Source of the DNA: CAHJXF01 sp038240015
GTDB taxonomy: Bacteria; Pseudomonadota; Gammaproteobacteria; Burkholderiales; Burkholderiaceae_D
Assembly (NCBI GenBank): GCA_038240015.1
Contig: JBBSEF010000069.1
Location: 1 to 15,082 of the forward strand
Direction: 5' to 3'
Length of the DNA stretch: 15,082 nt
Shown piece by piece: positions 6,737 through 12,789 of this stretch. Below the pieces are notes generated by a model. That model was not told the DNA's origin, ran no database searches, and saw only the letters and a program-made list of their open reading frames with translations. The position numbers were made by a program, and so were the translations under genes. Numbering within the stretch: the first letter of the stretch is position 1; every line of letters begins with the position of its first letter.

Positions 6737-8539
6737 TCAGGCTTGGAGGCGCGCAGGATCGAAACGCTTTTCCTCCGGATAGGGAAATACGTCCTCGATG
6801 TAGCCCTGCTCGATACTCCGCTTCAAACCTTGCCAGAAGCTCGCTTCGAAAATCTCGGGATGAAGTTCGAGCATGGTCGCGCGGATCTGCGGATCGCCGA
6901 GCAGAAAAGTTTTCCACTCGGCGGGAAAAACGTCGTGCTTGCCGACCGCGTACCAGGGCTCGCTCGCCATCTCTTCCTCGGGCGTGCGCGCTTCGGGCAC
7001 CTCGCGGAAATTGCACGTGGTCATGTACTCGATCTCGTCGTAGTCGTAGAACACCACGCGGCGATTGCGCGTGACGCCGAAATTCTTGTAGAGCATGTCG
7101 CCGGGAAAGATGTTGGCCGCGGCCAGTTGCTTGATCGCGAGACCGTATTCGCCCAGCGCCATCTTCGCGTCCTCGGGCCCTGCGTTCTGAAGATAGATGT
7201 TGAGCGGCGTCATGCGACGCTCGATGTAGCAATGGTTGATGACGATCGAGTCGCCTTCCTCGGAGACCATGCTCGGCGCCACGGCGCGCAACTCGGCCAG
7301 CAGCTCGTCCGAAAATCGATCGCTCGGAAACGCCACGTCCGAATATTCGAGCGTGTCGGCCATGCGGCCCACGCGATCGTGCAGCTTGACCATCCAGTAT
7401 TTCGTCATCACGCCTGCGCGATCGATTTCCTTCGGCGCCGGGATGACGTCGTTGATCACCTTGAAGACGAACGGAAACGACGGCAGCGTGAAGACCGTCA
7501 TCACCAGGCCCTTGATGCCGGGCGCGATCACCAACTCGTCGGTCGAATGCACCAGGTGATGGAGGAAGTCGCGATAGAAGAGCGCCTTGCCGTGCTTTTG
7601 CAGGCCGATCATGTTGTAGAGCTCGAACTTCGGTCGCGCCGGCAGCATGTCGTGAATGAATTGCACATAGGCCGCGGGCACCGGTGTATCGACCATGAAG
7701 TAGGCGCGCGAGAAGCTGAACAGGGAGAGCAGATCGACCATGTCGAACAGCGCCGCATCGATCACCAGCCGTCCGTCGCCCGCGCGCAGGATGGCGATCG
7801 CGAACGGCACGTTGATGTTGCCGTTGATGACCTTGCCGATCGCATACGCACCCTTGTTGCGAAAGAACAGCGACGACAACAATTGGATCTGATGATTAGG
7901 TGCGCTTTCGAACGGTTGCGGAAAGCGCGAGATCGCGGCTGCCGCGATCAGTCGCAGGTCGCGATCGAGATCCTGAAACGACGTCTTCAAATCGAGATCC
8001 GCGAATGCGCGATGCAGCGCCGCGAGCACGCCTTCGCTTTCGGGGTAGTAGGCGCGATACGCCGGCGGATCGGAGTCGAGGTGCTCGGTCGAGATGGTGG
8101 GCCGCACGAACAGGAAGGCGTTGTTGTAGTAGTTCCGATGCAGGATGCGGCAGCACACCGAGTTGAAGAAGGTTTCGGCGCACTCGGGCTGAAGATGATC
8201 GAGCAGCAGGTTGATGTACTGGAACTTGACCTGCTGCCAGAAGTCGGCGACCAGCGTGTCGGTCTGAAACTCCCGCTCGAGCCGCGCGACCGTCTCGGCC
8301 ACGCGCTTGTCGTAGAACTGCAGACGCTCGCGCGAAGCATCCTGCACGTCCTGCCAACGCGCTTCTTCGAATCGTGTCTTCGCGCCCTGGGTGATTTCGC
8401 GAAACAAGCGGTAGTGCTTGTTGAAGCCCCACAGCACGACCTGCGCAACTGCGAGGGCGATGCCGCCGCTGCGCTGCGAAGGCTGCGCGGCGCTTTGCCT
8501 GAATGGGGGCGCGACGAGGGTGGGGTGACCGCTGTCCAT
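6737..8539 (-). CDS. aceK: Isocitrate dehydrogenase kinase/phosphatase
   Basis: AceK phosphorylates and dephosphorylates isocitrate dehydrogenase, switching carbon between the TCA cycle and the glyoxylate bypass; it acts in the cytoplasm. The product has 600 residues (E. coli enzyme 578). Recognisable motifs are the ATP-binding loop APGIKG at 339-344, FKVI with Lys360, and PGDMLYKNFG with Asp481, Lys485 and Asn486, followed by FYDYDEIEYM with Asp499. These match E. coli K336, D457, K461, N462 and D475 with a constant offset of 24; D395 matches the phosphatase residue D371. All key residues are present, so it should be active. It is not beside aceA/aceB here. The ATG at 8539 has no Shine-Dalgarno; the open frame upstream to 8959 runs through a repeat and the neighbouring gene and is not coding. 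Confidence 0.97.
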   Translation of the reverse strand: MDSGHPTLVAPPFRQSAAQPSQRSGGIALAVAQVVLWGFNKHYRLFREITQGAKTRFEEARWQDVQDASRERLQFYDKRVAETVARLEREFQTDTLVADFWQQVKFQYINLLLDHLQPECAETFFNSVCCRILHRNYYNNAFLFVRPTISTEHLDSDPPAYRAYYPESEGVLAALHRAFADLDLKTSFQDLDRDLRLIAAAAISRFPQPFESAPNHQIQLLSSLFFRNKGAYAIGKVINGNINVPFAIAILRAGDGRLVIDAALFDMVDLLSLFSFSRAYFMVDTPVPAAYVQFIHDMLPARPKFELYNMIGLQKHGKALFYRDFLHHLVHSTDELVIAPGIKGLVMTVFTLPSFPFVFKVINDVIPAPKEIDRAGVMTKYWMVKLHDRVGRMADTLEYSDVAFPSDRFSDELLAELRAVAPSMVSEEGDSIVINHCYIERRMTPLNIYLQNAGPEDAKMALGEYGLAIKQLAAANIFPGDMLYKNFGVTRNRRVVFYDYDEIEYMTTCNFREVPEARTPEEEMASEPWYAVGKHDVFPAEWKTFLLGDPQIRATMLELHPEIFEASFWQGLKRSIEQGYIEDVFPYPEEKRFDPARLQA

Positions 8540-8547
8540 AGCGGGCG

Positions 8548-8575
8548 AGTTTAGCCGCAACGAAGGGAGCCCCAA
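8548..8575 (-). promoter_or_regulatory. Candidate aceK promoter (leaderless)
   Basis: On the minus strand, TTGGGG (8575-8570) is followed after 16 nt by TAAACT (8553-8548), with 8 nt to the aceK ATG at 8539. The -35 overlaps the T-run of the upstream terminator. Together with the absence of a Shine-Dalgarno this suggests transcription starting at the ATG itself. The hexamers are moderate matches only. Confidence 0.35.
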
Positions 8576-8600
8576 AAAAGACGCATCCAAATACGCCGTC
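8574..8600 (-). terminator. Probable rho-independent terminator after the isomerase operon
   Basis: The minus strand reads an imperfect hairpin (stem GACG-bulge-CGT with ATGCGTC, 8600-8580) directly followed by six T (8579-8574). It is correctly placed to end the selO-to-isomerase transcript. The stem is short and contains one bulge and one G-U pair. Confidence 0.45.
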
Positions 8601-8609
8601 TCTGCCGCC

Positions 8610-8692
8610 GTCATTGCCGCGCAGGCGGGGATTGGGTGTCGCGTCGGCGTCGCGGGCGCAAGAAGTCGGGTCCCCGCTTTCGCGGGGGCGAC
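8610..8692. repeat. REP-like intergenic inverted repeat
   Basis: Two imperfect copies of a roughly 25-bp GC-rich sequence face each other: the left arm at 8610-8634 (starts GTCATTGCCGCG) and the right arm at 8668-8692, whose reverse complement starts GTCGCCCCCGCGAAAGCGGG. Shared core: GTC, then CCGCG, A and GCGGGGA. This is the familiar proteobacterial intergenic repeat type whose translation gives VAPAKAGT and PACAAMT peptides. It sits directly after the isomerase stop and before the terminator. Confidence 0.75.
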
Positions 8693-8697
8693 GGGCT

Positions 8698-9513
8698 CTA
8701 CTCGACCTTGGCCTTGTCGCGCAGGTCCTTCAACATCGCTTCGAACTTGGCCTGCTGCCACTGCTGATTGGCCATCATCGCCGCGGCGATCTGCGGCTTG
8801 GCCTCGGCGAAGCTCGGCACCTTGCCCTCGCGCGTGTCGTCGAGACGAATCACGTGATAGCCGAATTGCGTCTTGACCGGCGTCTGCGTGTACTGACCCT
8901 TGGGCAGCTTGGTCAGCGCATCGGCGAACTCCTTCACGTAGGTCGATGCGGGCGCCCAATCGAGGTCGCCCCCATTGGCGGCCGAGCCCGGATCCTTGGA
9001 CTGCTTGGCGAGGTCTTCGAAACGCGCGCCGGTCTTCAGCTTGGCGATGATCGCCTTCGCGTCGGCTTCCTTCTCGACCAGGATATGGCGTGCCTTGTAT
9101 TCCTTGCCGCCGGACTCTTTCGCATACAGGTCGTATTGCTGGCGCACCTCGGCGTCGGTCGGGGGATTGGCCTTGAAATAATCTTGCGCGAGCGCGCCGA
9201 TCAAGACCTGCTGACGCGCGCGCTCGAGTTGCCCCTGCACTTCGGGGTCGACCGGCAGCCCCTTCTTTTCGGCTTCCTGAACCAGGATCTCGCGACGGAC
9301 CAGATCTTCGCGCACCGCCGTCTGCAGTTCGGGATTATCCTGCTGACCCTGCTTGATCAGTTGCGCGATGATCGCGTCGGCCTTGGCCTTGGGGATCGGC
9401 TTGTTGTTGACGACGGCGATGTTCTGAGCCGCGCCGATAGCCGGGCAGAACGCGAAGGCCGCAACCAACAAAGTAGCCGCGGCCAAGCTCGAACGGGAAC
9501 GCATGGGATTCAT
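8698..9513 (-). CDS. Exported parvulin-type peptidyl-prolyl cis-trans isomerase
   Basis: This periplasmic folding factor of the SurA/PrsA/PpiC group has 271 residues. The signal peptide is at 1-29 (cleavage near IGAAQ-N). A SurA-type N-terminal helical chaperone domain spans about 30-135 (PELQTAVREDLVRREILVQEAEK is typical, here in part). The parvulin domain lies at about 138-226, with ARHILVEKEADAKAI, FEDLAKQSKDPGSA, GGDLDW and TQFGYHVIRLDD. A charged helix ends the chain. The start at 9513 follows GAAGGAT at the right distance; an in-frame ATG at 9534 would put this site inside the gene. It lies 83 nt after bolA and is the last gene before the repeat and terminator. The isomerase probably assists outer-membrane or periplasmic protein folding. 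Confidence 0.93.
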   Translation of the reverse strand: MNPMRSRSSLAAATLLVAAFAFCPAIGAAQNIAVVNNKPIPKAKADAIIAQLIKQGQQDNPELQTAVREDLVRREILVQEAEKKGLPVDPEVQGQLERARQQVLIGALAQDYFKANPPTDAEVRQQYDLYAKESGGKEYKARHILVEKEADAKAIIAKLKTGARFEDLAKQSKDPGSAANGGDLDWAPASTYVKEFADALTKLPKGQYTQTPVKTQFGYHVIRLDDTREGKVPSFAEAKPQIAAAMMANQQWQQAKFEAMLKDLRDKAKVE

Positions 9514-9596
9514 GAATGATCCTTCAGAGTGCATAGGACTCGGGTCGTTGTGAGATGGCGGCTCGACCGCGAGGTCGGCGCAAACATCGGGACAGT

Positions 9597-9905
9597 TCAG
9601 TGTGAGTGGCCCGTCGCAGCAGCCGATGAAGCCGGAGCTTCGTCAGGTGTCAGGGCTTCGATGGTGAGCGCATGGATTGCATGGCGCATCAAATCGGACA
9701 GCGGATCATACACGAGCCGATGTCGTGCGACTCGCGAGAGGCCCGCGAAGCGCGCCGACACGATGCGCATCCGGTAGTGGCCCCCACCGCTCGCGGCGCC
9801 CGCGTGCCCCGCGTGCATCGCACTGTCGTCGACGAGATCGATAGCCAACGGTTCGAGGTCGGCCCGCATGCGCTTCTCGATTTCCCGCATCGTTGCTTCG
9901 GCCAT
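9597..9905 (-). CDS. bolA: BolA family protein
   Basis: BolA proteins are small stress-related regulators that pair with monothiol glutaredoxins in Fe-S cluster handling; E. coli BolA also affects cell shape. The 102-residue product shows the class II KH-like fold pattern: an N-terminal helix (MREIEKRMRADLEPLAIDLVDDS), GGGHYRMRIVSARFAGLSRVARHRLVYDPL, and a C-terminal LMRHAIHALTIEALTPDE. The His of RHRLVY is the conserved metal-binding His. A His-containing tail (GHSH) and a glycine-rich insert after MHAGHAG are unusual extras. The ATG at 9905 overlaps the yciB stop by one base (TGATG), indicating coupling; a GTG at 9908 is also in frame. YciB and BolA are both linked to cell division and shape. 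Confidence 0.92.
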   Translation of the reverse strand: MAEATMREIEKRMRADLEPLAIDLVDDSAMHAGHAGAASGGGHYRMRIVSARFAGLSRVARHRLVYDPLSDLMRHAIHALTIEALTPDEAPASSAAATGHSH

Positions 9906-10603
9906 CACGCGTGCTCCTGCGCATGCTCCACCTCTCGCACCGGAATCGAGGCATCGCCATCATCCTTCGCCTCGGCTCTTGCATCGACCCGATCGAGATA
10001 GCGCGAGATCAACAACCCTTGGCCCAACGCGAACGCCAAAGTCAGCGCCGTCAGTCCGAACGACTTGAACGTCACCCAGGTGGTCCGCGAAAAATTGAAC
10101 GCGACGAACAGATTCAACCCGCCGACGAACACGAAGAACAGGATCCACGCCTGATTCATGCGGGCCCAAACGCCTTCAGGCAATTCGACGCCGCCGGGTT
10201 CCATCAGCGCGCGAATCAGGTTCTTCCTGAAGACCAGCACGCCGACCGTGAGCGCAGTCGCGAACAACCAGTAGAGCACCGTCACTTTCCATTTGATGAA
10301 GGTGTCGCTATGGAAATAGATGCTTGCACCGCCGAACACGAGAAGGATCGCGAAGCTCAGCCATTGCACCACGCTGACCTTCTTTCGCGTTGCGAGCAGA
10401 TAAGCGATCTGAATCGTGAACGCGACGATCGCGACGGCGATCGCGAGCAGGATCGATGCCTGGTCGGGCGGGATCGTTCCGCCGCGCGTCAATCTGCCCA
10501 GCAATTGCCCCGCATAGCGCTGCGCGTATTCGGGAAACTGCTCGCCGAGCAGATAGACGACGAAGAACAGCAGCAGCGAGAAAAAATCCGAAACGAATTT
10601 CAT
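9905..10603 (-). CDS. yciB: Inner-membrane septation protein A (YciB/IspZ family)
   Basis: YciB is a polytopic inner-membrane protein involved in cell-envelope synthesis and septation. The match to the family is clear: MKFVSDFFSLLLFFVVY, FGGASIYFHSDTFIKWKVTVLYWLFA, WARMNQAWILFFVFVGGLNLFVAF, and WVTFKSFGLTALTL, within about five to six hydrophobic helices. At 232 residues it is longer than E. coli YciB (about 180). The extra length is an approximately 25-residue insert after the first helix (EQFPEYAQRYAGQLLGRLTR) and an acidic C-terminal tail (DARAEAKDDGDASIP). The start at 10603 is set by ATGA overlap with the msrB stop; longer in-frame starts would run into msrB. Confidence 0.94.
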   Translation of the reverse strand: MKFVSDFFSLLLFFVVYLLGEQFPEYAQRYAGQLLGRLTRGGTIPPDQASILLAIAVAIVAFTIQIAYLLATRKKVSVVQWLSFAILLVFGGASIYFHSDTFIKWKVTVLYWLFATALTVGVLVFRKNLIRALMEPGGVELPEGVWARMNQAWILFFVFVGGLNLFVAFNFSRTTWVTFKSFGLTALTLAFALGQGLLISRYLDRVDARAEAKDDGDASIPVREVEHAQEHA

Positions 10604-11004
10604 TTCGGATCGAAGCGCAGCGACGCCGAGTTGATGCAATAGCGCAGGCCGGTCGGCGGCGGGCCGTCGGGAAACACGTGCCCGAGATGCGCGTCGCACA
10701 CGTTGCAGATCACTTCGGTGCGCCGCATGCCGTGCGCGTCGTCGGCGACTTCACGCACGTTGGCGGGGTCGATCGCCTTGAAGTAGCTGGGCCATCCGCA
10801 ACCCGCGTCGAACTTGGTGTCGGACTCGAACAAAGGGGTGCCGCAGCACACGCAGGTGTAGATGCCTTGCTCGTTGTGATCGTTGTACTCGCCCGTGAAC
10901 GGCCGCTCGGTCGCCGCGTGGCGCGTCACCTGATATTGCATCGGGGTGAGTTCCTCTTTCCAGTCGCCGTCGTTCTTGACGACCTTGTTGGCCACTTTGT
11001 CCAT
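10600..11004 (-). CDS. msrB: Peptide-methionine (R)-S-oxide reductase
   Basis: MsrB reduces methionine-R-sulfoxide in proteins. The 134-residue product contains the zinc site Cys pairs CVCC (C51/C54) and CNVC (C100/C103), the GCGWPSYF motif with C69, and the catalytic Cys123 in RYCINSASLRF, so it is a complete zinc-type enzyme. The start at 11004 is supported by a near-perfect AAAGGAG seven bases upstream; an in-frame start at 11061 would overlap selO. There is no signal peptide, so the enzyme is cytoplasmic. It overlaps yciB by 4 nt and lies 58 nt after selO. SelO is also a redox-linked enzyme, so the pair may respond together to oxidative stress. Confidence 0.97.
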   Translation of the reverse strand: MDKVANKVVKNDGDWKEELTPMQYQVTRHAATERPFTGEYNDHNEQGIYTCVCCGTPLFESDTKFDAGCGWPSYFKAIDPANVREVADDAHGMRRTEVICNVCDAHLGHVFPDGPPPTGLRYCINSASLRFDPK

Positions 11005-11046
11005 GCTGACTCCTTTGCATTGGTTTGTACGCGTTTCAAATCGCGG

Positions 11047-11077
11047 ACTCACGACGAGCAACTCACGACGAGCAACT
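11047..11077. repeat. 14-bp tandem duplication at the selO 3' end
   Basis: ACTCACGACGAGCA occurs twice in direct succession (11047-11060 and 11061-11074), and ACT follows. On the minus strand the first-read copy encodes the selO C-terminal Ser-Cys-Ser-Ser and its stop; the second copy lies just behind the stop in the selO-msrB gap. Confidence 0.95.
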
Positions 11078-12628
11078 TACCTCGAGCGCGCTGGCCCATG
11101 CCGGCGGCAGATCCGCGTAGCGCTCATAGTCGGGCTGCTCGTCGAAGGGTTTTTGCAGCACCTCGAGCAAACGCCGCACTTCGGAGAAGTCCTTCTCGCG
11201 CGCCTTGACGATCGCCTCTTCGGCCAGATGATTGCGAAGAATGTATTTGGGGTTGACCGCGCGCATCGCAATGCATCGCGCTTCTGCTCCGAGTGATTCG
11301 TGCGCGAGGCGCGCCCGATAATCGACAGCCCAGGACTCGAATCGTTCGCGATCGAGGAAGAGATCGCGAAGCTCGGAGCCGGGCCGGGCCCGCTCGCCGC
11401 GCGGCATGTCAAATTCGCAAAGCCGCCGAAAGAAAATCGTGAAGTCGGCGCGAGACTCCTGAAGCAGCGTGAACAGGGCATCGATCAGCGCCGCGTCTTC
11501 AGGACGCTGGCTCACAAGCCCGAGCTTAGCGTGCATCGCATCGTTCATCGCATCGCTGTAGATGGTCTTGAACGGCGCGAGCGCGGCCTCGGCGCACTCC
11601 ACGTCATCGATCAACGGCAGCAAGGCTTCGCCCAGGCAATAGAGGTTCCAGCGCGCGACTTCGGGTTGGCGCGCATACGCATAACGGCCTTGCGCGTCGG
11701 TGTGATTGCAGATGTGATGCGCATCGAAGCCGTCGAGAAATCCGAACGGTCCGTAGTCGAGCGTGAGACCGAGGATGCTCATGTTGTCGGTGTTCATCAC
11801 GCCGTGGCAAAAACCGACCGCCTGCCATTGCGCGATCAGGCGCGCGGTGCGTTGGATGACCGCGGCGAGCAAAGCTTGATAAGGGTTGGCCGCCGACCGC
11901 GCCTCGGGATAGAAGCCGTCGATGACGTAGTCGGCCAGCACGCGCAGTTCGTCGTATCGATTGCGAGAGGCCCAGTGCTCGAACGATCCGAAGCGAACGA
12001 ACGACGGCGCCATGCGCACGATCACGGCCGCGGTCTCGACGGTCTCACGCACGATCGCTTGATCCGATCCGATCACCGAGAGCGCGCGCGTGGTCGGGAT
12101 GCCGAGTGCGTGCATCGCTTCGGAGCAAAGGAATTCACGTATCGACGAGCGCAGCACCGCGCGGCCGTCGCCCATGCGCGAGTAAGGCGTCTTGCCCGCG
12201 CCTTTCAATTGCAATTCGGTCAGGACGCCGTGCGACGAGCGCGGACTCGAAGCCACGCCGCCGAGCAAATGCGCGCGGCCGTCGCCGAGCTGCCCGGCCC
12301 ACACGCCGAACTGATGTCCCGAATAGACCGCCGCCATTGGCTCCGAGCCGCGCGCAACGCGATTGCCCGCGAGCATCTCCATCGACGCTTGCGTCGAAAG
12401 CTCTTCGACCGACAAGCCGATCGACGCGGCGGCGTCATCGCTGATCACCACGCGATAGGGTTCTGACAGCGGTATCGGAGCCAGCCGCGTTCCAAAGCTC
12501 GGCCCCAGGTTCACGAAGCGGTTGTCCCAATGCAGGCGATCGAGCGCGCTCGCGTCGTCGATCAAGTTGTCGAGCGATGGCGACGCGTCGGGCGCGGGCT
12601 CGTGGAGGATCGCGGAAGCTGAAGTCAT
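11063..12628 (-). CDS. selO: Protein adenylyltransferase SelO (YdiU family)
   Basis: SelO is a pseudokinase-fold enzyme that transfers AMP from ATP to protein Ser/Thr/Tyr residues and has been linked to oxidative-stress response. The 521-residue product carries all diagnostic elements: GQLGDGRA at 112-119, KGAGKTPYSRMGDGRAVLR from 142, and HGVMNTDNMSILGLTLDYG from 275, with D281, N282 and D291 at the spacing of the known D252/N253/D262. The C-terminus ends VSCSS; this Cys corresponds to the selenocysteine position of vertebrate SelO. The family length is usual. The gene leads the minus-strand unit and is divergent from the acyl-CoA ligase. No Shine-Dalgarno precedes the ATG; a TAGAAT lies 6 nt upstream. 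Confidence 0.96.
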   Translation of the reverse strand: MTSASAILHEPAPDASPSLDNLIDDASALDRLHWDNRFVNLGPSFGTRLAPIPLSEPYRVVISDDAAASIGLSVEELSTQASMEMLAGNRVARGSEPMAAVYSGHQFGVWAGQLGDGRAHLLGGVASSPRSSHGVLTELQLKGAGKTPYSRMGDGRAVLRSSIREFLCSEAMHALGIPTTRALSVIGSDQAIVRETVETAAVIVRMAPSFVRFGSFEHWASRNRYDELRVLADYVIDGFYPEARSAANPYQALLAAVIQRTARLIAQWQAVGFCHGVMNTDNMSILGLTLDYGPFGFLDGFDAHHICNHTDAQGRYAYARQPEVARWNLYCLGEALLPLIDDVECAEAALAPFKTIYSDAMNDAMHAKLGLVSQRPEDAALIDALFTLLQESRADFTIFFRRLCEFDMPRGERARPGSELRDLFLDRERFESWAVDYRARLAHESLGAEARCIAMRAVNPKYILRNHLAEEAIVKAREKDFSEVRRLLEVLQKPFDEQPDYERYADLPPAWASALEVSCSS

Positions 12629-12789
12629 CCGGCGATTCTAACGTCTGGCCATTCGTCCGTTCGACTGCGGTCCGTCCCGGATCGCTTGTGAATCTGGTCC
12701 GCAGCATCAATAATCGACAACCCGTCGCGATCGCGGCCACGAAAATGCCGGCCGCTGCGAGCGGCTCGGGCAAACCAAAGGAGTCGTTC
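12629..12789. promoter_or_regulatory. Divergent promoter region between selO and acyl-CoA ligase
   Basis: For selO (minus strand), TAGAAT (12640-12635, five of six consensus positions) lies 6 nt from the ATG; a weak -35, TCGAAC (12664-12659), sits 18 nt further up. This again predicts a leaderless transcript. For the ligase (plus strand), no convincing promoter was identified, but GCCGCT-GCG-AGCGGC (12751-12765) is a perfect 6-bp hairpin just before the AAAGGAG ribosome-binding site and could affect translation. Confidence 0.4.

Noticed and set aside
5756..8554. Very long plus-strand open frame (932 codons) antisense to aceK and the monooxygenase gene, running out of the LysR gene
   Set aside because: Its translation is rich in Arg/His/Gly/Ala with no domain, it overlaps three well-supported genes, and long antisense open frames are expected in GC-rich codon-biased DNA.
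8540..8959. N-terminal extension of aceK back to 8959
   Set aside because: The extension translates the terminator, the REP-like repeat and the antisense-frame part of the isomerase gene; AceK homology begins after 8539.
8614..9519. Plus-strand 301-codon open frame opposite the isomerase gene
   Set aside because: It mirrors the parvulin gene and begins in the REP-like repeat; the minus-strand protein has a signal peptide and clear domain.
11063..11077. UGA-encoded selenocysteine at the selO end
   Set aside because: The SelO tail has an ordinary Cys codon (TGC) at that position, and the TGA acts as the stop.
11300..12466. Plus-strand 388-codon open frame opposite selO
   Set aside because: It is an antisense shadow of a fully conserved SelO with intact active site.
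12577..12789. N-terminal extension of the acyl-CoA ligase
   Set aside because: It would overlap the start of selO and lacks family similarity; AAAGGAG marks the ATG at 12790.
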